From Deltaproteobacteria bacterium (GTDB lineage Bacteria > Myxococcota > UBA727 > VGSZ01), in assembly GCA_016177705.1 (NCBI GenBank), contig JACOUT010000002.1, forward strand, positions 525,604-589,603: a stretch of 64,000 nt of DNA. Reading direction: 5' to 3'. Below are positions 13,201-20,387 of the stretch, piece after piece; position 1 is the stretch's first letter, and the number at the start of each line of letters is the position of its first letter. The position numbers and the translations under genes were made by a program. The notes below the pieces were generated by a model. It was not told the DNA's origin. It saw only the letters and a program-made list of their open reading frames with translations, and made no database searches.

Positions 13201-13661
13201 TCCCCACCGTCAAGTACGACCCGACGGCGACCGAGACCAACATCAGGAACAACCTCGCGTCCTACTCGTGCCTGCCGCAGACCAACGAGCTGAACAAGTG
13301 GATCGACAAAGCCTTCGCCGCGGGCATGACGCCGGCGCAGGTGCAGAACTACGCGACCTACTTCGTGCAGTACGGCAAGCACTACGCCGATCAGCAGAAG
13401 ACCGCGCAGGCGCCGAGCGCCGGCCCGGTGCCCGAGGTGCCGCTCGACCTGAACGCCTTCTGCAACGCCATGCAGGCGCGCTGGACCACGCGCTGGACCA
13501 CCGAGATCGACACCTTCGTGCGCGCCGAGCTCGGCAACGCGCTCGCCAAGGCGCCGCAGGGCCAGAACTTCGGCCTCTACAGCATCTACCAGCAGCAGCC
13601 GCCGCAGGCCGCGCGGCTGGTGGCGCAGCACTCGGGCGTCGCGCTACCCGCCGGCATCTGA
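10230..13661 (+). CDS. Large protein with probable CYTH-like domain and long helical C-terminal half
   Basis: 1143 residues, ATG with a good GGAGG site seven bases upstream. No signal peptide: a Thr/Pro/Gly-rich N-terminal 50 residues comes first, then a beta-rich segment. Residues about 345-520 carry the pattern of a CYTH (triphosphate tunnel) domain: HDTYMDN, then AIRLRT, INVKPGGG, QRIEYG, RHKFTVKN, and VEFCVLEAEL, i.e. alternating charged beta strands ending in an acidic strand. The C-terminal half is helical and rich in Gln/Ala with many short repeats, possibly a coiled or solenoid region. No enzyme motif is seen there. CYTH proteins hydrolyse or cyclise triphosphorylated substrates; whether this one is active is unknown. 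Confidence 0.7.
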   Translation: MPVVGGPTNPATPVNTGTVNPTTNVTGTTPTGATSTTTTTPTGGTVPAGGGNVVNARKVTIGGLGAARMDASATTNRFSRDPSFDAYAADPSGGRVGRGFIKTDATPIPGGCRLHVESFHGNHNDSVTLYLLAEVLDAKTNQLRTVTLSVLANGENLNGTTYRGNTYFDISYDDVNKWLQAKNPALKLTPGATNLAVAARWSVGHQAGGFGRGGVFRLPPAANTQNAVSVRSTSAAQAASGGELQLDMQVNYPTQLVQQVPNLKPDGAILSRLESELKGCTTNPEMISGVKEAYRLTGMVQAGKQAEVEKILGKDWTIAPVSRYWLKDDGSASQPGKAGTGQFKGFRVDDKGWPMQDPMHDTYMDNANMDMTAHEGAIRLRTNKQANEINVKPGGGRRDDKTKITQRIEYGLTLNPTANVAQAAQTLQTISGNGQWSGTVFNQAQREVSKLDSTLNLAQCLVPWCDVVQERHKFTVKNQKTGVEIELSLDFVKVTTNRPQHANPDGSPRVVEFCVLEAELDHLQLQSSNQANFVAPSSVGTAHFTTDAEQDNWLRATSPTVTMDIDPRLHEVKDLENKAFRETPSYKAFEGVSDRMLNALFPNGLTSGRQKAAHAAEMLGLVCFSDAQLRDAAKAAVENAGFTFGQPVQQCIDHAIANDPAKRRLLQQGLANGTCKNVPAFLQQLAGFAVALDYDIAKLKGRVSGRLAELGMSVDPAVLAMFDGATTQKLQPNYLESYLQQMQNYQDAQVFTQFAQTFGVSPVPPVKVDVKKLLASSTWGESAIAARLEQAAIDKKYVADIAKFIDKATAAGMTAYEARTLVQNLASNPQQRLDQIGQQRNIAAEVPKLRASVDRLAALAEPNLKAWYFKVDDEMKKFLGKIADTRTPQEAVNFVAQLRSNPETVINQEATRLGVTAPTISYDWAAVDAVLVPQLQAQSVAYDDPLKKLVKDAVQNGVPVQNLQYAFQSLGQMTLAAALKQRGIYLVGVAIPTVKYDPTATETNIRNNLASYSCLPQTNELNKWIDKAFAAGMTPAQVQNYATYFVQYGKHYADQQKTAQAPSAGPVPEVPLDLNAFCNAMQARWTTRWTTEIDTFVRAELGNALAKAPQGQNFGLYSIYQQQPPQAARLVAQHSGVALPAGI

Positions 13662-14375
13662 CGGCGCCGCTGGTGTGGGCGGGGGCGGGTGCGCGGGCTT
13701 GGCGGGCGGCTTCTCTTTCAGGAGCCGCTCCATGGCCGCGACGTCGAAGCCCATGACGATGGTGCCGGCCCAGTCGATGACGGGCACGCCGCCGCCTGGC
13801 ACGCCCGCGGCCTTGAGCTTGGATGACAGCTCCTCTTGCGCGCCCGGCGTCTTCTCGACGTCGCGCTCGACGAAGGGTACGCCGCGCTCGGTGAGCCACG
13901 CCTTGGCCTTCTTGCAGAAGCCACACCAGACGGCCGAGTAGACGACCACGCTGCCGTCGGGCGGTGGTGCGATGGCGGGCGCGTTCTGGCCGCGCGCGGC
14001 GTCGTACCTGCTGACCACGCTCACCGGATAGGTGCCGTCGGGCTTCTTGGCCATCAGGTCGGCGAAGAAGGCGTAGCGGTGCGCCTGACGCTGTTCGGGC
14101 GTCTTCGCGAGATCGACGACCAGCACGCGCGGCTTGATGGGCTCGGGCACCTCGGTGACGTGCGAGACCGCCTGCACCTGGCCGTCGGCGCCCACGAAGG
14201 AGAAGAGCAGGTCTTTGGCGTCGTCGGTGACGACGGGCAGCGGTGGCAGGTCCCTCTCGTCCGCGCGCGGCGCGCCCTCCTCGGCGGGCTTGCCGTTGGA
14301 CGGCTTGTCCTTGCAGGCGGGACCGGCAGCGATGATCAGGGCGAGAGCGGCGACGCGACAGACCGCTTGGAGCAT
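13644..14375 (-). CDS. Lipoprotein with glutaredoxin/thioredoxin-like CxxC domain
   Basis: 243 residues. The signal peptide ends in a lipobox (AAGPAC, Cys21), so the protein is probably anchored in the outer or inner membrane facing the periplasm. A central segment of unknown type is followed, from about residue 145, by a glutaredoxin-like fold: VVVYSAVWCGFCKKAKAWL with a CGFC active site, and VPGGGVPVIDWAG with the cis-Pro region. The C-terminus is Pro-rich and ends in SDAGG. Expected role: thiol-disulfide exchange on envelope proteins. The 3' end overlaps the convergent 1143-residue gene by 18 bases. Confidence 0.8.
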   Translation of the reverse strand: MLQAVCRVAALALIIAAGPACKDKPSNGKPAEEGAPRADERDLPPLPVVTDDAKDLLFSFVGADGQVQAVSHVTEVPEPIKPRVLVVDLAKTPEQRQAHRYAFFADLMAKKPDGTYPVSVVSRYDAARGQNAPAIAPPPDGSVVVYSAVWCGFCKKAKAWLTERGVPFVERDVEKTPGAQEELSSKLKAAGVPGGGVPVIDWAGTIVMGFDVAAMERLLKEKPPAKPAHPPPPTPAAPSDAGG

Positions 14376-14425
14376 GCGACCTGCATAGCACGGCGCGCCG
14401 GGCGCGTTCGCGCGCCGCGACGTCG

Positions 14426-15109
14426 TCAGAAGGTCGCCGCCGCGCTCGCGTTTGCGCGCGCGCCCAACACGCCCCCTGCGGGGAACCAATCGAGGCCGAG
14501 CTCGCCGCCGACGCGCACCGGGCCCACGTCGAATGCGGCCCCGATCGGCAGCTCGTACGAAGCCATGCGTAGGTCGAAGGATGGGAAGTAGGAGTAGATC
14601 CCAGGACGCGTCGTCAGCCACAGCAGGCCAGGCCCGGGAAGGCGACAGGCGGCGAGCAGGCGCGCCTCTAAGTTCGTGGTCACCGTCGGTGCGACCACGA
14701 CGCCACCGACGCGCACCACCACGTCTACCTCGACGCCGATGGGAAGATCGGTGTCCGGGCCGATCCACAGTCTGGTCGTCGGCCCTGCGGCGACGGGGGT
14801 GTCGGCGCTCTGCGTCGAGCGGTACGCACCGACGCTGCCGCCGGCTTCGAGCGAGAGCCCCGCAGCGAGATTGAAACGCCGCGCGAACAGCGGGGCGACC
14901 TCCACCGAGGTCTCGGCCGGTCCCCAGGAGGGCGCGTCCCCGCCGCGCTGCCCGACGGCCGCGATGGCGGCGAGGCCGACCGCCGTGGGTCGCGACGCCG
15001 GCAGCGGTGCGCCGGCGACGCCGGCGCTGATGGGCGAGACGGTAGAGCAGCTCGCGCCCGCCGACGCGATGGCACAGGCGAACACCACGACAAGGCGAGC
15101 GGCGTGCAC
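14426..15109 (-). CDS. Outer-membrane beta-barrel-like protein
   Basis: 227 residues from a GTG (LDFG codons precede it without a start). A hydrophobic signal peptide with a possible lipobox-like ASC is followed by alternating hydrophobic/polar strands typical of small beta barrels, with Gly and aromatic residues (IYSYF, GELGLDWFP) and a final Phe (AAATF). The terminal Phe is usual for proteins inserted by the BAM machinery. It is 37 bases downstream of the EGF-like lipoprotein gene on the same strand. No specific function is recognisable. Confidence 0.6.
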   Translation of the reverse strand: MHAARLVVVFACAIASAGASCSTVSPISAGVAGAPLPASRPTAVGLAAIAAVGQRGGDAPSWGPAETSVEVAPLFARRFNLAAGLSLEAGGSVGAYRSTQSADTPVAAGPTTRLWIGPDTDLPIGVEVDVVVRVGGVVVAPTVTTNLEARLLAACRLPGPGLLWLTTRPGIYSYFPSFDLRMASYELPIGAAFDVGPVRVGGELGLDWFPAGGVLGARANASAAATF

Positions 15110-15146
15110 ACCGAAGTCTAGCCGGCCGACGATGGCACCGCTGCGA

Positions 15147-17237
15147 TCAATAGAACAGGTACGGCCACATCGAGCGCATGGTCGTGCCGTCGGCGAAGGC
15201 CTGCGGTGAGCCGTGGCGCGGCATGTTGCGCAGCCACCAGATGAGGAAGCCGCCGCCGCAGTCGGGCGCCATCTGCTCGAAGCCGTTCCACACGCGCGCG
15301 TCCACCGCCACCGGCTGACCCGTCTGGCCGAAGTTGGCGCACGACGACGACACCGGCCGCTCGCTGCCGTACTCGTAGTGCCAGGTCGCGTTGGGCGGGA
15401 AGTGCACGTTGCCGCAGCGCGCGTCGTACGGGTAGATGGTCGAGGTGGCGCCGCGGTTGTGCAGCACGGCCGCGTCTTGCAGCGGGTACTCGGCGCAGGT
15501 CGAGTCGGGCTCGCCGTTGCCGTCGGCGTCCTCGCAGCCGAGCTCGTACATGCTGCCGTAGGGCACGCCGTAGCGCGCGCGCAGATCGAAGCCCGCGTAC
15601 GAGGTGAACCAGGCGTCGAGCCCGGGCACGATGCCGCGCGTGCCCATGCCCTCGACGCCGTGGCCAAAGGAGTGCAACGCGCAGCCGGGCCCGCGCTGGT
15701 AGTTGATGGCGAGCACGCGCAGCGATCGACCGCAGAAGGGCACGTCGGCCTCGAAGCAGCCGTTGCCGGCGCAGCGCGTCGGCTCGCCTGCCTTCTTGTT
15801 GCCCGCGAGGTCGTAGAAGGGCTTGATCTCGAGCGTCTCGGCGAAGCCCGAGTCGGCGACCGCGCCCGACACCACCGCCCACACCTCGTGCACGGCGCCG
15901 ACGTTGACGAGCGTGCACAGGTCGGCCGGCACGTTGGTCGCGGTGTCGACGTAGCCGTAGAAGCCGGCGAGCTGCGGCGAGAACAGCGCCCGGTAGTCGG
16001 CGGTGCGAAAGCTGCCGTCCGCGTTGGTGCGCCGCGGGAACAGCGTGCTGTTCTCGAAGGGGTAGCCGGCAGGCGGCGCGGCGCGCCCGCCGACGCCGTC
16101 GCGCAGATCGACCACGCTGCGCGCCATCTGGTACTGCAAGGCGGGCTCGCCGCCGCTCGGTGGCCGGGACGCCTCCTCGAACGCGGTGCGCACGTCCTCG
16201 ACGAGCGCGTCCACCGCTTGCGGGTTGCTCGGGTTGACGAAGTTCAGCACCAGCACCTTGGGCCTCAGCACCTCGACCTCGTCGTGGTGGACGGCGAGCC
16301 AGGCGTCGCTGTTGGCGCGGCTCGCGTCGTTCGGCCACTCGGTGAACGCGGCGTCGTTCGGCAGCACGCAGCGGCCTTGCTCGAGCACGAAGCCGTCACG
16401 GCAGCGCTCGCAGCCGGCGCCGGTGGCGCCGACGTCGCACTCACAGGTGACGCGCTCCTCGTCGCAGGTGCCTTGCCCCGAGCAGCGCGCCGGGCAGTCG
16501 ACCGCGCAGCCGTCGGCGGCGCCGGCGGCCGAGACGAACGCCACGCCGTCGACGTCGAGCGAGAAGCCGGCGCCCCAGGTGTCGGCGCCGATCTCGATGG
16601 CGGCGAGGCGGCCGAGATCGACGACGCCGGTGCCCGACCAGCTGACGCCACCTCGCGCCGACGGCCCGCCGGCGAGCGGCACCGAGACGCGCGTCCAAGT
16701 GGCGCCGTCTGACGAGAGCACGCCGCGGTCGGGCACGAGCAGGCGGCGCCGCCCCAGCGTGTCGACGAGCGCGACCACGGGCGCGTTGCCCTGCCAGGTG
16801 GGGCTGTTGGTGTTCCTGCCGCGCACCACCAGCTCGAGCGCGGCGACGCCGGTGGCGTTGATGGGCTTCTGCGACGGCGCGGCGTAGCGCAACCACGCGA
16901 GCGAGCCCGACGCCGTGGTCAGGCGCAGCGCGCGCAGGCCGCGCACCACGTCGAGGCGGGTGGTGACGAGCGTGCGCGTGCTCTGCGCGAGGTCGTCGGC
17001 GCGGGCGCTCCAGCGCCAGCTCGCCAGCTCCGCGAGATCCGCGCACGCGACCGGCGCCGTGGGACATCGCGCCGAAGGCGACGAGCACACGAGCTCCACC
17101 GACTGCTGGTCGGGCTTGGCGCCGACGTCTGGGCCCGTCTCGTCGACGCCGTGCTCGCAAGCGGCGAGCGCGAGCACGATCGCGCCGATGGCCCCGAGCA
17201 GGATGCGGCCGCGGCCAGGGAAGAAACAAACGTTCAT
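15147..17237 (-). CDS. Secreted Cys-rich lipoprotein with EGF-like module
   Basis: 696 residues. The signal peptide ends in a lipobox (LALAAC, about residue 27). Residues about 30-240 look like a carbohydrate-binding beta-sandwich (GVAALELVVRG, GFSLDVDGVAFV). A compact Cys-rich EGF-like module follows (CSGQGTCDEERVTCECDV and more Cys to about residue 290). The C-terminal 400 residues are a globular region with HSFGHGVEGMG and many aromatics; the conserved His residues there resemble a metal site, but I cannot assign a family. The architecture (lipid anchor, binding module, EGF-like spacer, large domain) suggests a cell-surface enzyme or adhesin. Confidence 0.7.
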   Translation of the reverse strand: MNVCFFPGRGRILLGAIGAIVLALAACEHGVDETGPDVGAKPDQQSVELVCSSPSARCPTAPVACADLAELASWRWSARADDLAQSTRTLVTTRLDVVRGLRALRLTTASGSLAWLRYAAPSQKPINATGVAALELVVRGRNTNSPTWQGNAPVVALVDTLGRRRLLVPDRGVLSSDGATWTRVSVPLAGGPSARGGVSWSGTGVVDLGRLAAIEIGADTWGAGFSLDVDGVAFVSAAGAADGCAVDCPARCSGQGTCDEERVTCECDVGATGAGCERCRDGFVLEQGRCVLPNDAAFTEWPNDASRANSDAWLAVHHDEVEVLRPKVLVLNFVNPSNPQAVDALVEDVRTAFEEASRPPSGGEPALQYQMARSVVDLRDGVGGRAAPPAGYPFENSTLFPRRTNADGSFRTADYRALFSPQLAGFYGYVDTATNVPADLCTLVNVGAVHEVWAVVSGAVADSGFAETLEIKPFYDLAGNKKAGEPTRCAGNGCFEADVPFCGRSLRVLAINYQRGPGCALHSFGHGVEGMGTRGIVPGLDAWFTSYAGFDLRARYGVPYGSMYELGCEDADGNGEPDSTCAEYPLQDAAVLHNRGATSTIYPYDARCGNVHFPPNATWHYEYGSERPVSSSCANFGQTGQPVAVDARVWNGFEQMAPDCGGGFLIWWLRNMPRHGSPQAFADGTTMRSMWPYLFY

Positions 17238-17342
17238 TTCGGCTCCGTCGTGCGCTGCTCATCGCATCAGGACGCCGCCGTTGCCTCCGTCATCGGGAGG
17301 ACCAGAATACATATTTTGTTTCTATCGTGGGGTCGGAAACGA

Positions 17343-17370
17343 CGACGGGCCGGCTCGTGCCGGCCCGTCG
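17343..17370 (-). terminator. GC-rich hairpin terminator-like element
   Basis: An 11-bp perfect stem (17343-17353 with 17360-17370) around a 6-base loop lies 23 bases beyond the stop of the thrombospondin-repeat gene. On the minus strand it is followed by a weak T-rich stretch (TCGTTTCC). It probably ends the long minus-strand unit that begins at 29514. Confidence 0.6.
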
Positions 17371-17392
17371 CCTACCAGTGCCGCTCGTGGCG

Positions 17393-18388
17393 TCAGGGCT
17401 GGCGCGCTTCCTCGCACAACCCGTCGACGCAGATGGCGCCCTCGCCGCAGTCGGCGTCCTCGCCGCATTGGCGCGTGCCCTGCTCCTGATCAGGCGTCAG
17501 CGGGTCGGTGCCGAGCTGCCAGACCTCCTCGCCGTCGACGGCGCCGTCGCCATCGGTGTCGGCGTTGCCCGGGTCGGTGCCGACCAGGCCTTCGATGTAG
17601 TCGGAGAGGCCGTCCTGATCGCCGTCGAGGTACGGCTCGGGGTCCTCGGCGTCGGCGATCCCGTCGGCGTCACTGTCGGGGTCGAGCGGATCGGTCTGGA
17701 CGCTCAGCTCGTCGGCGTCACCGAGGCCATCGCCGTCGCTGTCGGCGTTGTTGGGGTCGGTGCCCAGGTACTGCTCGGTCTCGTCGTCGAGGCCGTCGCC
17801 GTCCGCGTCGGCCTGCTCACCACCGAAGGAGTCCGGGTCGTCGCCGTCGAGGATGCCGTCGCCGTCGCTGTCGGGGTTGAGCGGGTCGAGGCCGAGCCAG
17901 TAGAGCTCGTCGAGATCGCTCACACCGTCGCCGTCGGTGTCGGGGTTGTAGGGGTCGGTGCCGTACTGCTCCTCGTCGAAGTCAGGCAGGCCGTCGCCGT
18001 CGCTGTCCGAGTAGTCGCCCACGAACACGCAGGTGCCCTGCTCGCAGTACGCCTCCGGGCCGCACTCCTCGTCGAACGAGCACTCCTGACCGCAGCTCCC
18101 GTCTTCGCACCAACCGAAGCTGTCTTCGTCGGCGCCGTCGATGATGCCGTCGCCGTCGCTGTCGGGGTTCTCGGGGTCGGTGCCGAGCTCGGCCTCGTCG
18201 GCGTCGGACAGGCCGTCGCGATCCGTGTCGGACTCCTCGCCGGGCTGCTCCTCCCCTTCTCCCTCGCCGCTGCCGTCGTCGAGGTGGAGCGTGATGTCGC
18301 AGTCGTCCTCGGCCGCGACCAGTGGCAGGCAGAGCACGAGCGGTCCGAAGGTGGAGAGCAGGGAACGAGCAGCACGTCGTCGCGTCAT
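17393..18388 (-). CDS. Secreted thrombospondin type-3 repeat calcium-binding protein
   Basis: 331 residues. A good GGAGG site precedes the ATG at 18388. A Sec signal peptide is followed by a GEGEGEE linker and about seven thrombospondin type-3 repeats of the form DxDxDGxxDxxExxxGTDPxNPDSDGDG. Two small Cys-rich inserts (CEDGSCGQECSFDEECG and the C-terminal CGEDADCGEGAICVDGLC) resemble Cys-rich surface modules. Such Asp-rich repeats bind many calcium ions and stiffen extracellular stalks. It is a paralog of the lipoprotein encoded just upstream, separated by 124 bases. Confidence 0.85.
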   Translation of the reverse strand: MTRRRAARSLLSTFGPLVLCLPLVAAEDDCDITLHLDDGSGEGEGEEQPGEESDTDRDGLSDADEAELGTDPENPDSDGDGIIDGADEDSFGWCEDGSCGQECSFDEECGPEAYCEQGTCVFVGDYSDSDGDGLPDFDEEQYGTDPYNPDTDGDGVSDLDELYWLGLDPLNPDSDGDGILDGDDPDSFGGEQADADGDGLDDETEQYLGTDPNNADSDGDGLGDADELSVQTDPLDPDSDADGIADAEDPEPYLDGDQDGLSDYIEGLVGTDPGNADTDGDGAVDGEEVWQLGTDPLTPDQEQGTRQCGEDADCGEGAICVDGLCEEARQP

Positions 18389-18512
18389 GGCGACCTCCGA
18401 GGCAGGGGTGGTGACCGGTCGTCGGACGACGCCGCGTGGCGCCTCCGACTCCACCCCAACCACGCGCCGCGAGGTCGTACTTTTCCTCTGCCGCGGATCT
18501 CGATGGCGCAGG

Positions 18513-18995
18513 TCACGACGGCTGCCGCGGATCGGGATCTTCGCCATCCAGCATGCCGTCATCGTCGCTGTCGCTGTCGAGCGGATCGAGGCCGAGCGCC
18601 AGCTCGAGGCCGTCCTCGATGCCGTCGTAGTCGGTGTCCGCGCGTCCAGGCTCCGTGCCCTGCGAGACCTCGAAGCCGTCGGTCAGGGTGTCACCGTCGC
18701 TGTCGGGGTTGCGCGGGTCGGTGCCGAAGCGCTGCTCGACCAGATCGCCGAGGCCGTCGTGGTCGGTGTCGGCGTCCGCCGGATCGGTCTCCTGTTCCAC
18801 CTCGGCGCCATCCAACAGCCCGTCGCCGTCGCTGTCGGGATCGCCGGGGTCGGTGCCGAGGTCCAGCTCGGCCTCGAAGGCCAGGCCGTCCTTGTCCTCG
18901 TCGCTCCCGGGCTCGGCCAACGGATCGTGCTCGAGCAGCTGCTCGCCGCAGCCGGCGGCGAGCGTCAGCGCGAGCAGCAGCGCTCGAGGGCTCAC
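18513..18995 (-). CDS. Lipoprotein with thrombospondin type-3 repeats
   Basis: 160 residues from a GTG whose last bases overlap the stop of the upstream anti-sigma-like gene (GTGA). The signal peptide ends in AAGC (lipobox). The mature part consists almost entirely of four or five Asp-rich thrombospondin type-3 repeats (DPDSDGDGLLDGAEV and variants). It is probably surface-exposed and calcium-binding. Translational coupling to the sigma/anti-sigma pair suggests it may be a target or an envelope partner of that regulatory system. Confidence 0.85.
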   Translation of the reverse strand: MSPRALLLALTLAAGCGEQLLEHDPLAEPGSDEDKDGLAFEAELDLGTDPGDPDSDGDGLLDGAEVEQETDPADADTDHDGLGDLVEQRFGTDPRNPDSDGDTLTDGFEVSQGTEPGRADTDYDGIEDGLELALGLDPLDSDSDDDGMLDGEDPDPRQPS

Positions 18996-19771
18996 GGGCA
19001 GGCGAGGCGCACGCGGGCGTCGTGTGCGTCGTCGCCGGCGACGCCATCGAGGCCGGCGCAGGCCGCGGCGTGCTCGCCCAAGCGATCGAGCACGCGCGCG
19101 CGCTCGATGCGCAGCGCCAGCTCGACGCGCGACGTGACCCCCGAGGCGAGCAAGGCGTCGATGCGCACCACCGCCCCGCGCAGGTCGCCGCGCGCCTTGT
19201 CCGCGCGCACCGCGGCGAGCGCAGCTTCCAGCGCGCCGTCAGCGTCGCCGACCGCCGGGCCCGCGACCAACGCGGCGCGCGGCGTGCGCGCGCCGTCGAC
19301 CGCGCCGCGGGCGCGCGGCTCGGCGCTCGCTACCAGCTCGACGGGCGCGGCGGGCGTCGCCACGGCGCGCGAGCGCACGGTCGGCGCCGTCGGCGCCGGC
19401 ACTGCCACGGTTCCCTCCGCGAACGCGAGCGCGTCCGGCGCCGCAGCTTCCACAGGCGTGGGCTGCTCGCGGGTGGTCGAGGACGTCGGCGGCGGGAGCG
19501 GCGGGGACACGCTCGGCGTGGCAGGGATGGCGGACGGCGCGGCAGGCGCCGCCGCGATCGCTTGGGGCTCGCTGCGGCCGAGCCACAGCGCCACGGCAGC
19601 GGCCGCCGCACAGACGCCGAGCCCAGCGAACGCCACGCGGCGCTGCGCGACGCGCGGCGCGCGGCCGGCGAGCAGGGCGTCGATGCGCGAGTCGAGCTCA
19701 CGCGACGGCGCGAGCGGCGACAGGGCGGCGTCGACCGCGCGCAGCTCGGCGACGATGGGGCGCTCAGCCAT
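18992..19771 (-). CDS. Membrane-spanning anti-sigma-like protein
   Basis: 259 residues; the ATG lies 8 bases inside the upstream ECF sigma gene. Residues 1-45 form a short cytoplasmic helical segment. One transmembrane helix (AGLGVCAAAAAVALWLG) follows, then a Pro/Ala/Thr-rich periplasmic linker and a C-terminal helical, TPR-like region with two Cys residues (AAACAGL and RLACP). Position and topology fit an anti-sigma factor holding the adjacent sigma, but no classical zinc-binding HxxxCxxC anti-sigma motif is present. The call rests on context more than on sequence. Confidence 0.65.
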   Translation of the reverse strand: MAERPIVAELRAVDAALSPLAPSRELDSRIDALLAGRAPRVAQRRVAFAGLGVCAAAAAVALWLGRSEPQAIAAAPAAPSAIPATPSVSPPLPPPTSSTTREQPTPVEAAAPDALAFAEGTVAVPAPTAPTVRSRAVATPAAPVELVASAEPRARGAVDGARTPRAALVAGPAVGDADGALEAALAAVRADKARGDLRGAVVRIDALLASGVTSRVELALRIERARVLDRLGEHAAACAGLDGVAGDDAHDARVRLACP

Positions 19772-20387
19772 AACGCACCCCGAAGGCCGGCGTGTGCAGC
19801 GGCGTCTCCGCCATGGGATCGGCGGGCGGCGCGCGCTTGCCGCCGGGCGAGTAGCCCGCGCGCACCAGCGCGGCCTCGGCGCGCTGCGCCAGCTTGCATG
19901 CGTAGGAGACCGAACAACCGAGCACACTCGCGACGTGCGCGAGCGGCGCGTCGTCGAGGTGGACCATGCAGAAGGCGACGCGCTCCCTCGGCGGCAGCGC
20001 GGCCAGCGCGGCCAGCGCCTCGCGCTTGCCCTCGTCGAGGCGCGCGCGCACGTCGGCGGACGGCACCTCGGGCTGCAGGTCGCCCAAGAAGAAGCGCACC
20101 ATCGGGTTCGCGCGCACGGCCTCACGACGCAGCCGCGTCAGCGCCGCGTTCATCGCCACGCGGTAGAGCCAGGCGCCGAGGTCGTCGGTGTCGGCCAGGC
20201 GGTCGTAGCGGTGGAGGAGGGAGACGAACACGTCGTGCACCACGTCTTCAGCGAACGAGCGGCGACCACCGCCCACCCGCAGGGCGACATGGAACAAGCG
20301 ATCCTTGTGGCGCTCGTAGAGCGCCGCGATCGCCGTCCCGCGGCTGGCGGTCGATCTGGCGGCCAGCGCGGCCGATGCGTCAGCCAT
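19764..20387 (-). CDS. ECF-type RNA polymerase sigma factor
   Basis: 207 residues, ATG preceded by GGAGAGG. Region 2 is present (LYERHKDRLFHVALRV ... FAEDVVHDVFVSL, AWLYRVAMNAAL), as is region 4 (LPPRERVAFCMVHLDD, HVASVLGCSVSYACKLAQRA). The region between them contains an RFFLGDLQPEVP linker. A C-terminal extension of about 25 residues follows region 4. The 8-base overlaps with the genes on both sides indicate one transcript with the Ala/Pro-rich protein upstream and the anti-sigma-like gene downstream. Confidence 0.9.
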   Translation of the reverse strand: MADASAALAARSTASRGTAIAALYERHKDRLFHVALRVGGGRRSFAEDVVHDVFVSLLHRYDRLADTDDLGAWLYRVAMNAALTRLRREAVRANPMVRFFLGDLQPEVPSADVRARLDEGKREALAALAALPPRERVAFCMVHLDDAPLAHVASVLGCSVSYACKLAQRAEAALVRAGYSPGGKRAPPADPMAETPLHTPAFGVRYG

